The notes under the pieces were generated by a model that saw nothing but the letters and a program-made list of their open reading frames with translations, was not told the DNA's origin and did no database searches. Positions 36,663-43,801 of a stretch of DNA of 64,000 nt are shown here, piece by piece (positions within the stretch are counted from its first letter, which is position 1; each line of letters begins with the position of its first letter). The translations under genes and the position numbers were made by a program. This stretch comes from Shinella sumterensis (lineage in GTDB: Bacteria > Pseudomonadota > Alphaproteobacteria > Rhizobiales > Rhizobiaceae): the NCBI RefSeq assembly GCF_004514425.2, contig NZ_MYFN02000008.1, positions 159,898-223,897 on the forward strand, given 5' to 3'.

Positions 36663-36700
36663 AAAAAGGGCGTGCCGGCAGTTGCTGGCACGCCCTTTTT
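36663..36700. terminator. Bidirectional Rho-independent terminator
   Basis: AAAAAGGGCGTGCC and GGCACGCCCTTTTT form a 14-bp stem with a ~10-nt loop between the flavoenzyme gene (plus) and the L,D-transpeptidase gene (minus), with T-runs on both strands. Confidence 0.9.
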
Positions 36701-36717
36701 CATTGCTCAGGCAAATC

Positions 36718-37467
36718 TCAGTAGACCGGCGTGGCCTCGTCATAGACGGGCATCGGCTGATCGACCGCCGCCATGGCGGGTGCTGCGGCACCGAGCACGA
36801 CGATCGGCGTGCCGCTCTGCACGCGGTTGTAGAGGTCGACCACGTCCTGGTTGATCATGCGCACGCAGCCCGACGACACGGACTTGCCGATCGTCCACCA
36901 TTCCGGCGAGCCATGGATGCGGTAGAGCGTATCCTGCTTGTCGCGGAAGATGTAGAGCGCACGGGCGCCGAGCGGGTTCTTGAGGCCCGGCTCCATGCCG
37001 CCGTTTCGCGAACTGTAGGGTTCCAGCTCGGGCTGGCGGGCGATCATCTCGTCCGGCGGCGTCCAGCGGGGCCATTCGCGCTTGTACTGGATGACGCCGC
37101 GGCCCGCCCATTCGAAGCCGGCGCGGCCGAGGCCCACACCATAGCGCATGGCCTGCCCGTTCTCATAGGTCAGGTAGAGGAAGTGGTTCGCCGTATCGAC
37201 GACGATCACGCCGGGGCGCTCGCCGGTCGGGTTCGGCACCATCTGGCGGTAGAAGCGCGGATCGATCTTCTGGTAGGGAATGGCGGGCAGCGGGAACTGC
37301 TCGTCATCCTTGGGCCCGTACATGGCCGCATAGATGCTGTTGTCGACGACAGGCTCGGGCCTGACTTCGACCCGTTCCCGGGCCGTGGTGCAGCCGGCCA
37401 GGACCGTCGTCGCCAGTCCGGCACTGCCCAGGAGGAAAGTCCGGCGGGTTACGCTTTCAAATGTCAA
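36718..37467 (-). CDS. L,D-transpeptidase lipoprotein (YkuD/ErfK type)
   Basis: A 249-residue L,D-transpeptidase. The signal sequence has both a twin-arginine-like RRTFLLGSAG and a lipobox LAGC (Cys 26), so it is a candidate Tat-exported lipoprotein. The YkuD active site is complete: His 186 (YRIHGSPEWWTIGKSV) and Cys 202 (SSGCVRM). Such enzymes form 3-3 peptidoglycan cross-links or anchor proteins to the wall, both prominent in polar-growing rhizobia. The next gene upstream (37484) encodes a second YkuD-fold lipoprotein 16 nt away, so they form an operon. Confidence 0.92.
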   Translation of the reverse strand: MTFESVTRRTFLLGSAGLATTVLAGCTTARERVEVRPEPVVDNSIYAAMYGPKDDEQFPLPAIPYQKIDPRFYRQMVPNPTGERPGVIVVDTANHFLYLTYENGQAMRYGVGLGRAGFEWAGRGVIQYKREWPRWTPPDEMIARQPELEPYSSRNGGMEPGLKNPLGARALYIFRDKQDTLYRIHGSPEWWTIGKSVSSGCVRMINQDVVDLYNRVQSGTPIVVLGAAAPAMAAVDQPMPVYDEATPVY

Positions 37468-37483
37468 CGAACGCCCTCACACC

Positions 37484-38527
37484 TTACTTGTCATAGGGAT
37501 CGGCAAGCGCGGCGTCTGGCCGGCTCACCGGATACTTGGTGCGAGAGATGCGTGATGCCATGCCCTTCGCGCCCTGCTGCTTCAAAAGCGAGCGGAAGCT
37601 GGGATGCATGCCGCCGTCCACATAGGCGAAGCTCGAAACCGGTGTGGCAGCGGCGAAAGCCGCATCCAGCTTCTTTTGTTCCGCGCCGATCTTCGCGATC
37701 ACATCATTTTGTACACCGTCGACGGTCGCCGGGCATTGGGCGAGCGGATCGCTCGGCTCGCCGTTCACGAATTCGCGGTTGAAGACATAGCGCCCGCCGC
37801 ACACCGACACCTTCGGCTGCTGGCGCGTGAAGGCGAAGGCGTCGTAGCCTTCCTTGAGCGTGCGCCAGAACGGCATGTTCGGGTCGCCGCGATGCTTGGC
37901 CATGTTCTCCGTCGTCATGCGGAAGGGGAAGGCCTGCACCTGGAAACGCTGCTGGCCGCCTTCAAGCGCCTTCTGCACGATGGCATAGATCTCGCCGACG
38001 CCCTGGTCCGTCATGGCATAGCAGCCCGACGACGAGCAGGCGCCATGCACCATCAGCGCCTCGCCGGTATAGCCGAGCGCCGATTCGAGACGGTTCGGAT
38101 AGCCGAGATTGAACGACACGTAATATTGCGAGTTCGGGTTCAGCATGCTGGCCGAGACATGGTAGAAGCCTTCGGGTGCCTGGCGGTCGCCGCTCTTCGT
38201 CTTGGGGCCGAGCTTTCCGGACCAGCGGCACATCGGATAGGTCTTGAACAGGGCATACTTGCCGCTGGCATCGACCTTCCAGACCTCCAGCTCGCTCTCC
38301 TGCTTGAAGATGCGCACGAGGACCGGGCTTTCCGGCCGCATCTTCTTCTTCGACATTTCCGCCTTCACCTTGTTGGAAAGCTTGGGCGCTTCCGCAAGCG
38401 AGGCGACGTCCATGGCCATGCAGCCGGCAAGCAGGCCACCGGCAACCGTAGCGGCGGCGAGGCGCGCGAGCAGGGAAAGGCGCGGGCGGGCGGATTTGGT
38501 ATCGGAGCGTTGGCGAAGCACAAACAT
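37484..38527 (-). CDS. YafK/DpaA-like L,D-transpeptidase-fold lipoprotein
   Basis: A 347-residue lipoprotein (lipobox LLAGC, Cys 36) with the YafK-subfamily YkuD domain: TYPMCRWSGKLGPK, then the active-site block HGACSSSGCYAMTD giving His 161 and Cys 169. E. coli YafK (DpaA/LdtF) releases Braun lipoprotein from peptidoglycan rather than making cross-links, so this one may act as a hydrolase opposing its neighbour. The C-terminal ~120 residues are a YafK-like extension. ATG 38527 was chosen because the hydrophobic signal follows; a 38-residue upstream extension is not typical of exported proteins. Confidence 0.87.
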   Translation of the reverse strand: MFVLRQRSDTKSARPRLSLLARLAAATVAGGLLAGCMAMDVASLAEAPKLSNKVKAEMSKKKMRPESPVLVRIFKQESELEVWKVDASGKYALFKTYPMCRWSGKLGPKTKSGDRQAPEGFYHVSASMLNPNSQYYVSFNLGYPNRLESALGYTGEALMVHGACSSSGCYAMTDQGVGEIYAIVQKALEGGQQRFQVQAFPFRMTTENMAKHRGDPNMPFWRTLKEGYDAFAFTRQQPKVSVCGGRYVFNREFVNGEPSDPLAQCPATVDGVQNDVIAKIGAEQKKLDAAFAAATPVSSFAYVDGGMHPSFRSLLKQQGAKGMASRISRTKYPVSRPDAALADPYDK

Positions 38528-38871
38528 CGGTCTGTTTCGGTTGTTGGAAGTTCGGCGCGCCGCAATCGCGCGGCGCCCGTTTCGTCTAGAGTCCAAGCGA
38601 TTGCTTAGAACTTCGTTAATCTTGTTCGTTTGCGGCTTCATGCCGCGGTCGGCGACACGGAGCCGACCAGGATCGGCCGGAGCTTAAACCCTCTTGCCAC
38701 CAGAGCTTCAACCCCAGATTTGCGGCATTCTTTCGTCCAACGATCACGGCATGTACAAAAAAACGTCAGAACCTTGCCGCGCGCTGTCCGCACGATGGGG
38801 AGAGCCGGAAAACTTGATTTTCATGACCTCCACGTCCATCTGTGGGCGAGTGCATGCGACGAGGCGAAACG
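38528..38871. other. 344-bp intergenic region, divergent YafK-like and MerR genes
   Basis: It must hold divergent promoters for the lipoprotein operon and the MerR gene. I see an AT-richer patch around 38600-38640 and poly-A at 38757-38763, but no convincing -35/-10 pair, repeat or RNA gene. Confidence 0.4.
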
Positions 38872-39288
38872 ATGCTGACCATCGGCGATCTTTCCAGGGC
38901 AACAGGCGTCAAGATTCCCACGATCCGCTACTATGAGCAGATGGGGCTGATCGCACCGGCCGAACGTTCCGAAGGCAACCAGCGGCGTTACTCCAGCGAC
39001 GAACGCGACCGGCTCGCTTTCATTCGCCATGCGCGCGATCTCGGCCTCACCCTCGATGCCATCCGTGAACTGATCGATCTCAGCCAGCATCCCGAGCGCC
39101 CTTGCCACGATGCCGACCGCATCGCCGCCGAACAGCTTTCTGCCGTTCGCCGCAAGATCGCCCGCCTCCAGAAGCTGGAAGCCGAGCTGGTGCGCATCAC
39201 CAGCCATTGCCATTCCGACCAGGTGCGCGACTGCTATGTCATCCGCGCGCTCGCCAATCACGAACTCTGCCACGACGACCATTACTAG
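38872..39288 (+). CDS. MerR-family metal regulator (ZntR/CadR/PbrR-like)
   Basis: A 138-residue MerR regulator with N-terminal winged HTH (MLTIGDLSRATGVKIPTIRYYE), a long dimerisation helix, and a C-terminal metal loop. Cysteines at 78, 113, 121 and 133, plus several histidines (HCH, CHDDHY), match the divalent-metal-sensing ZntR/CadR/PbrR group (Cys ~78, ~113, ~121 in this group), not the two-Cys Cu(I) sensor CueR. GAGGCGAAACG precedes the ATG. Its target is probably the P-type ATPase promoter at 42169-42199, 3 kb away at the far end of the convergent SCO-ATPase operon. Confidence 0.9.
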   Translation: MLTIGDLSRATGVKIPTIRYYEQMGLIAPAERSEGNQRRYSSDERDRLAFIRHARDLGLTLDAIRELIDLSQHPERPCHDADRIAAEQLSAVRRKIARLQKLEAELVRITSHCHSDQVRDCYVIRALANHELCHDDHY

Positions 39289-39341
39289 ATCATTGCCGCA
39301 TTGTCCGACGCCGAAGCGATGCCGCTTCGGCTGGAAATGCT

Positions 39342-39911
39342 TCAGGTCTGGGCCAGCAGCTTCAGTTTCTGGAGCTGGACCGCACGCGGCTCGTGCATGT
39401 CGAGCATGCCCTGCAAACGCCCGTCCGCGCGGATGAGGAAGAGCCCGGCGGTGTGGTCCATCGTGTAGCTGTCGGACGCTGTCTCCACCTTCCTGAATGT
39501 GGCCGAGAAGGCATCCGCAGCCTGCCTGGTCTGAGCCGCATCGCCCCGCAACGCCACGATGCGGGGATCGAAGGACGTCATGTAGAGCTTGAGCAGTTCC
39601 GCCGTGTCGCGTTCGGGATCAATCGAGACGAAGAGCGGCGTGATGCGATCCGCGGCCGGACCGATCTCCTTCAGGAGACCGCTCAACTCGAAAAGCGCGG
39701 TCGGGCAGACATCCGGGCAATGGGTGAAGCCGAAGAAGATGAGATAGGGCCTGCCGGCGAGATCAGCGGACCCGAACGGCTTGCCGTCGACGGTTTCGAG
39801 CCGGAAGACCCGTTGCCTGGGTGCCTCCGCCGCCGGCATCTGTGCGGCGACCGTCGCTCCGACGATCGCGGCCAGCACGCAGAGGCCGAGGATTGTCCTG
39901 CGCCGCGTCAC
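39342..39911 (-). CDS. SCO1/SenC/PrrC-family protein
   Basis: A 189-residue membrane-anchored thioredoxin-fold protein (signal anchor ~7-23). The copper site is complete: FTHCPDVCP with Cys 65 and Cys 69, and His 153 (MDHTAGLFLI). SCO proteins deliver copper to the CuA centre of aa3-type oxidases or act as thiol-redox sensors. Its GTG start overlaps the stop of the metal ATPase by 4 nt (GTGA), an unusual coupling because the ATPase looks Zn/Cd/Pb-specific. The neighbouring cyo oxidase lacks CuA, so this SCO probably serves another function. Confidence 0.88.
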   Translation of the reverse strand: MTRRRTILGLCVLAAIVGATVAAQMPAAEAPRQRVFRLETVDGKPFGSADLAGRPYLIFFGFTHCPDVCPTALFELSGLLKEIGPAADRITPLFVSIDPERDTAELLKLYMTSFDPRIVALRGDAAQTRQAADAFSATFRKVETASDSYTMDHTAGLFLIRADGRLQGMLDMHEPRAVQLQKLKLLAQT

Positions 39912-42142
39912 TTGATCGGCCTGAGGAGACGCAGCGCATTCAGCGTGACCAGCACGGTGGCACCGGTATCGGCGAGGATTGCGGGCCAAAGGCCGGTGAT
40001 GCCGATAATGGTCGTGACAAGGAAGACACCCTTGAGGCCGAGCGAGAGCACGATGTTCTCGACGATATTGCGCATCGTGCGCTTCGAGAGGTCCGTCATC
40101 AGCGCCACGTCGGCCACCCGGCCGTGCAGGATGGCGGCATCGGCGGTTTCCAGCGCCACGTCCGTTCCCCCGCCCATGGCGATGCCGACATCGGCGGCGG
40201 CGAGCGCCGGCGCATCGTTGATGCCATCGCCGATCTTGCCGACGACAAAACCTTCGCGCTGGAGTTCGCCGACGATGCGCTGCTTGTCCTCCGGCATCAG
40301 CTCGGCGCGCACCTCGATGCCAAGTTCGGCGCCGACGGCTTTGGCCGTGCGGGCATTGTCGCCGGTCAGCATGACGGTCTTGATGCCGAGGTCCTTCAGG
40401 GCTTTCAAGCCGGCGGCGGCGTCCGCGCGCGGTTCATCGCGCATGGCGATGGCACCGGCCAGCACGCCGTCGACGATCAGCATGGACACGGTCTTGCCGT
40501 CATCGTTGAGCGCCACGGTCGCAGCCTGCACCTCTTCGGACAACGCGACATGCTCGGCGGCGGCCTTCGGCGAGCCGAGGAAGACCTCCCTGCCCTCGAC
40601 GGTGGCGGCGACGCCCTTGCCGCCCAGCGCGCGCGAACCGGTGGCGGCCGGGGCCAGGATGCCGTCCCCAGCGGCCTTGGCGAGGATGGCGAGCGCCAGC
40701 GGATGGCTGGAGCCTGCCTCCAGCGCTGCGGCGAGGCGCAGCACCTCTTCGGTCGGCGACGAGAAGGCGACGACATCGGTGACGACGGGTTTTCCCTCGG
40801 TCAGCGTTCCGGTCTTGTCGAAGGCGATGGCCGTGAGCTTGCCCAGCCCTTCCAGCACGGCGCCGCCCTTCATGAGCAGCCCCCGGCGGGCCCCGGCGGA
40901 CAGGGCCGCGGCGATGGCCGCCGGCGTGGAGATGACGAGCGCGCAGGGGCAACCGATCAGCAGCACCGCGAGGCCCTTGTAGACCCATTCGCTCCAGACG
41001 CCGCCGAAGGCGAGCGGCGGGATGATCGCGACGAGCGCGGCGACCACGACGACGCCGGGCGTGTAATATTTCGAGAAGCGATCGATGAAGCGCTCGGTCG
41101 GCGCCTTGGATTCCTGGGCCTCTTCGACCAGCTTGACGACGCGGGCAATCGTGTTGTCGGCGGCCGCCGCCGTGACCCGGATGCGCAATGCCGCGTCGCC
41201 GTTCACCGTGCCGGCAAAGACCGTGTCGCCGGTCTCCTTGCGGACGGGCGTGCTTTCACCCGTCACCGGCGCCTCGTCGATGGCGCTCTCGCCTTCGATG
41301 ATCGTGCCGTCGGCGGAAATCCGGTCGCCCGGGCGCACGAGGATGACCGCGCCGACGGGAAGCGCCTCGGCCGGCACCTCCTTGGTGCTGCCGTCCTCCT
41401 CCAACAGCGCCGTCTTCGGCACGAGGGTCGAAAGCGAGCGGATGCTGTCGCGCGCCTTGCCAGCGGCAACGCCCTCCAGCAATTCGCCGACGAGGAAGAG
41501 GAAGACGACCATCGCGGCCTCTTCCGTCGCATTGATGACGACGGCGCCGACGGCCGCAATGGTCATCAGCATTTCGATGGAAAAGGGCGTGCCGGCAAGC
41601 GCCGCCATGATGGCGCGCCGCCCGATCGGCACGAGGCCGACGATCATGGCGATGAGAAAGGCATAGGATGCAATGGCGGGAAACAGGTGGCCGACGCCAT
41701 AGGCGATCACGAGCGCGCCGCCGGCAAGAATGGTCAACCGGCCCTTCCTGCCCTTCCACCAGGGGCCTTCCGAGGGGCCGTGATCGTGGCCGTGCAGGCC
41801 TTCGATGGCGGCGGCCTTTGCTCCCTGGTCGTGGCCATGCGAATGGTCATGGTCGTGCGCATGCGCATGACCGCAGTCCGGATGTGCGTGTTCCGATGCG
41901 GGATTGCCTCCCGCAAGGGCAGCACCCGGCGTCACGACATAGCCGAGGCCCGACACTTTCCTGCGGACTGCCTCAAGATCGCTCGCCGGATCGTGCTGCA
42001 CTCGCATCGTGCCGGCGGTGACGGAAACCGAGACGTCGGACACGCCAGGCATGCGGCGCACCGCCGTATCGATCTTGCTGGCGCAGGACGCGCAATCCAT
42101 GCCCTCGACCCGGAACCGCGTCTCTTTCACATCGGACATCAT
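39908..42142 (-). CDS. zntA: Heavy-metal P-type ATPase, Zn/Cd/Pb class (ZntA-like)
   Basis: A 744-residue PIB-type ATPase that exports divalent metals. It has an N-terminal HMA domain (GMDCASC, Cys 17 and 20), a His-rich linker at 85-121 (GHAHAHDHDHSHGH), eight membrane helices, CPC at 398-400, phosphorylated Asp 442 (DKTGTLTEG), GSSHPLA, and the GDGINDAPAL hinge. The last helix contains ADTGATVLVTLNALRLL; the Asp and Asn in it mark the PIB-2 Zn/Cd/Pb subclass. GAGGA lies upstream of tandem ATGs at 42142/42139. It is first in an operon with SCO. The promoter carries a MerR-type palindrome with 19-bp spacing. Confidence 0.93.
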   Translation of the reverse strand: MMSDVKETRFRVEGMDCASCASKIDTAVRRMPGVSDVSVSVTAGTMRVQHDPASDLEAVRRKVSGLGYVVTPGAALAGGNPASEHAHPDCGHAHAHDHDHSHGHDQGAKAAAIEGLHGHDHGPSEGPWWKGRKGRLTILAGGALVIAYGVGHLFPAIASYAFLIAMIVGLVPIGRRAIMAALAGTPFSIEMLMTIAAVGAVVINATEEAAMVVFLFLVGELLEGVAAGKARDSIRSLSTLVPKTALLEEDGSTKEVPAEALPVGAVILVRPGDRISADGTIIEGESAIDEAPVTGESTPVRKETGDTVFAGTVNGDAALRIRVTAAAADNTIARVVKLVEEAQESKAPTERFIDRFSKYYTPGVVVVAALVAIIPPLAFGGVWSEWVYKGLAVLLIGCPCALVISTPAAIAAALSAGARRGLLMKGGAVLEGLGKLTAIAFDKTGTLTEGKPVVTDVVAFSSPTEEVLRLAAALEAGSSHPLALAILAKAAGDGILAPAATGSRALGGKGVAATVEGREVFLGSPKAAAEHVALSEEVQAATVALNDDGKTVSMLIVDGVLAGAIAMRDEPRADAAAGLKALKDLGIKTVMLTGDNARTAKAVGAELGIEVRAELMPEDKQRIVGELQREGFVVGKIGDGINDAPALAAADVGIAMGGGTDVALETADAAILHGRVADVALMTDLSKRTMRNIVENIVLSLGLKGVFLVTTIIGITGLWPAILADTGATVLVTLNALRLLRPIK

Positions 42143-42168
42143 ACAATCCTCTTCATTATCGTAAGGAT

Positions 42169-42199
42169 GGTCTACGACCTCTAGCGACTAGAGGTGCAA
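42169..42199 (-). promoter_or_regulatory. MerR-type metal-responsive promoter with 19-bp spacer
   Basis: On the minus strand, -35 TTGCAC (42194-42199) and -10 TAGACC (42169-42174) are 19 bp apart. Between and partly within them lies the perfect palindrome ACCTCTAG-CGA-CTAGAGGT (42177-42195). Overlong spacing with a dyad inside it is the hallmark of MerR activation by DNA distortion, and the CTCTAG...CTAGAG core resembles ZntR/CadR/PbrR sites. It drives zntA-SCO; the regulator is encoded at 38872. Confidence 0.85.
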
Positions 42200-42234
42200 G
42201 AGCAAAAACGAAAAAAATCGCAGCGGAAGCCACA

Positions 42235-42263
42235 TTGATATTTCCGGCCGCCTCGTGTTAGAG
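42235..42263 (+). promoter_or_regulatory. Promoter of the carboxyspermidine decarboxylase transcript
   Basis: TTGATA (42235-42240), a 17-bp spacer and TTAGAG (42258-42263) predict a start near 42270. That is ~390 nt before the decarboxylase start codon, implying a long leader. Confidence 0.5.
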
Positions 42264-42269
42264 AGCGCC

Positions 42270-42662
42270 ACTTGTTGCAGGTTTCATCTGCTGGTTGGGG
42301 AGGACGCCATGTCTTGGCACGCCCTCTTCCAATCGGGGATGGGCTCGGATGCCCCCCGAACGGAAGAACGCTTTTCGATCAGTGCCCATGGGGCACGGTC
42401 TGGCTTTTATGCCGTTACGCCGGCCGCATCGTTGCGCCCGGTGAAGACGCCGCGCCTGCCCAATCTCTTTCTCGCCAGGTATCGCGACCGGGGCAACAGC
42501 GCCAAGGCGCTGTCACATCGCCGTGTCCGCACGACGATACCGTAACAGCGGCTTTTCCCTTTCCTGAGCCACGCGAAGCGGACGGTTTGCGCCTCCTCAT
42601 CGCGTTTTCGTCGCATTGCCGGTTTGCGCCGGCGGCCATCCACCGCACAAGACAGGTCCCGC
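42270..42662 (+). promoter_or_regulatory. Long structured leader upstream of nspC, candidate speF-like element
   Basis: A ~390-nt leader with several strong hairpins: GCCA-TGTCT-TGGC (42306-42318, enclosing the uORF start codon), TCGGGG pairing with CCCCGA (42334-42360 region) and the perfect GTGCCC-ATG-GGGCAC (42382-42396). It also holds a 78-codon ORF at 42309-42545. In alphaproteobacteria a large conserved RNA, the speF motif, precedes polyamine decarboxylase genes of this same family; size and position fit, but I cannot align it to the covariance model. Likely role: polyamine-responsive control. Confidence 0.5.
42309..42545 (+). CDS. Possible upstream ORF in the nspC leader (78 aa)
   Basis: A 78-codon frame beginning MSWHALFQSGMGSD, with an excellent ribosome-binding site (GGGGAGGAC at ~5 nt) but no recognisable domain; the second half is Arg/Pro-rich (RPVKTPRLPN). 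The start codon lies within a small hairpin. It may be a regulatory leader peptide whose translation controls the downstream gene, or the SD-like sequence may be part of a structured RNA and the frame fortuitous. Confidence 0.35.
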   Translation: MSWHALFQSGMGSDAPRTEERFSISAHGARSGFYAVTPAASLRPVKTPRLPNLFLARYRDRGNSAKALSHRRVRTTIP

Positions 42663-43763
42663 ATGTCCCTTACGACGCCGTATTATCTGATCGACAAGTC
42701 GAAGCTTCTCGCCAACATGGAAAAGATCGCGCGGCTGCGCGAGCTGTCCGGGGCGAAGGCGCTGCTGGCGCTGAAGTGCTTCGCCACCTGGTCGGTCTTC
42801 GATTTCATGCGCGACTACATGGACGGAACGACCTCCTCGTCGTTGAATGAGGTGCGCCTGGGGCACGAGCGGTTCGGCAAGGAAACCCACGCCTACTCCG
42901 TCGCCTATGCCGATTACGAGATCGACGAGGTGATCAGCCACGCCGACAAGATCATCTTCAACTCCATCGGCCAGCTCGACCGGTTCTCCGACAAGGCGGC
43001 CGGCATCGTGCGGGGCCTGCGTCTCAATCCCGGTATCTCCTCGTCGAGCTTCGACCTTGCCGACCCTGCTCGCCCCTTCTCGCGCCTCGGCGAATGGGAT
43101 GTGAAAAAGGTCGAGCCGGTGATGGACCGCGTCTCGGGCTTCATGATCCACAACAACTGCGAGAACGGTGATTTCGACCTGTTCGATCGCATGCTGGGCA
43201 CGATCGAGGATAAGTTCGCACCGCTGTTGAAGAAGGCCGAATGGGTGAGCCTCGGCGGCGGCATCCACTTCACGGGCGAGAACTATCCGCTGGAACGATT
43301 CGCGGAGCGGCTGAAGCGCTTTGCCGGTGAATACGGCGTGCAGGTCTATCTCGAGCCGGGCGAAGCCTCGATCACCAAGTCGACCTCGCTGGAGGTGACG
43401 GTGCTCGACATCCTCAACAACGGCAAGGACCTCGCCATCGTCGATTCGTCGATCGAGGCGCACATGCTCGATCTCCTGATCTACCGCGAGAACGCCAAGC
43501 TTTCGCCCAACACCGGCCCGCACCGCTACATGGTCTGCGGCAAGTCGTGCCTGGCCGGCGATATCTTCGGCGAATTCAACTTCGAGAACCGCCTGAAGGT
43601 CGGCGACCGCATCTCCGTTCAGGATGCGGCCGGCTATACGATGGTCAAGAAGAACTGGTTCAACGGCGTGAAAATGCCGGCGATCGCCATCCGCGAACTG
43701 GATGGCAGCATCCGCACCGTCCGCGAATTCGACTACGCGGATTACGAAGCAAGCCTTTCCTAA
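42663..43763 (+). CDS. nspC: Carboxy(nor)spermidine decarboxylase
   Basis: A 366-residue PLP enzyme of the alanine-racemase-fold decarboxylase group. Lys 38 (LLALKCFATW) would bind PLP, and the C-terminal half has YLEPGEASITKS and MVCGKSCLAGD, with the catalytic-type Cys. It decarboxylates carboxyspermidine to spermidine (carboxynorspermidine in vibrios), the last step of the alternative polyamine route used in place of SpeE by many rhizobia. ATG 42663 has a weak AGG upstream. The dehydrogenase gene that makes its substrate follows 38 nt downstream. Confidence 0.9.
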   Translation: MSLTTPYYLIDKSKLLANMEKIARLRELSGAKALLALKCFATWSVFDFMRDYMDGTTSSSLNEVRLGHERFGKETHAYSVAYADYEIDEVISHADKIIFNSIGQLDRFSDKAAGIVRGLRLNPGISSSSFDLADPARPFSRLGEWDVKKVEPVMDRVSGFMIHNNCENGDFDLFDRMLGTIEDKFAPLLKKAEWVSLGGGIHFTGENYPLERFAERLKRFAGEYGVQVYLEPGEASITKSTSLEVTVLDILNNGKDLAIVDSSIEAHMLDLLIYRENAKLSPNTGPHRYMVCGKSCLAGDIFGEFNFENRLKVGDRISVQDAAGYTMVKKNWFNGVKMPAIAIRELDGSIRTVREFDYADYEASLS

Positions 43764-43801
43764 ATCTCCCCCATCAACCCCAGAAGGAGCTATTCCGGGA
43801 C

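Noticed and set aside
39821..42184. 787-codon open frame on the plus strand
   Set aside because: Antisense shadow of the zntA ATPase, which has all catalytic motifs on the minus strand.
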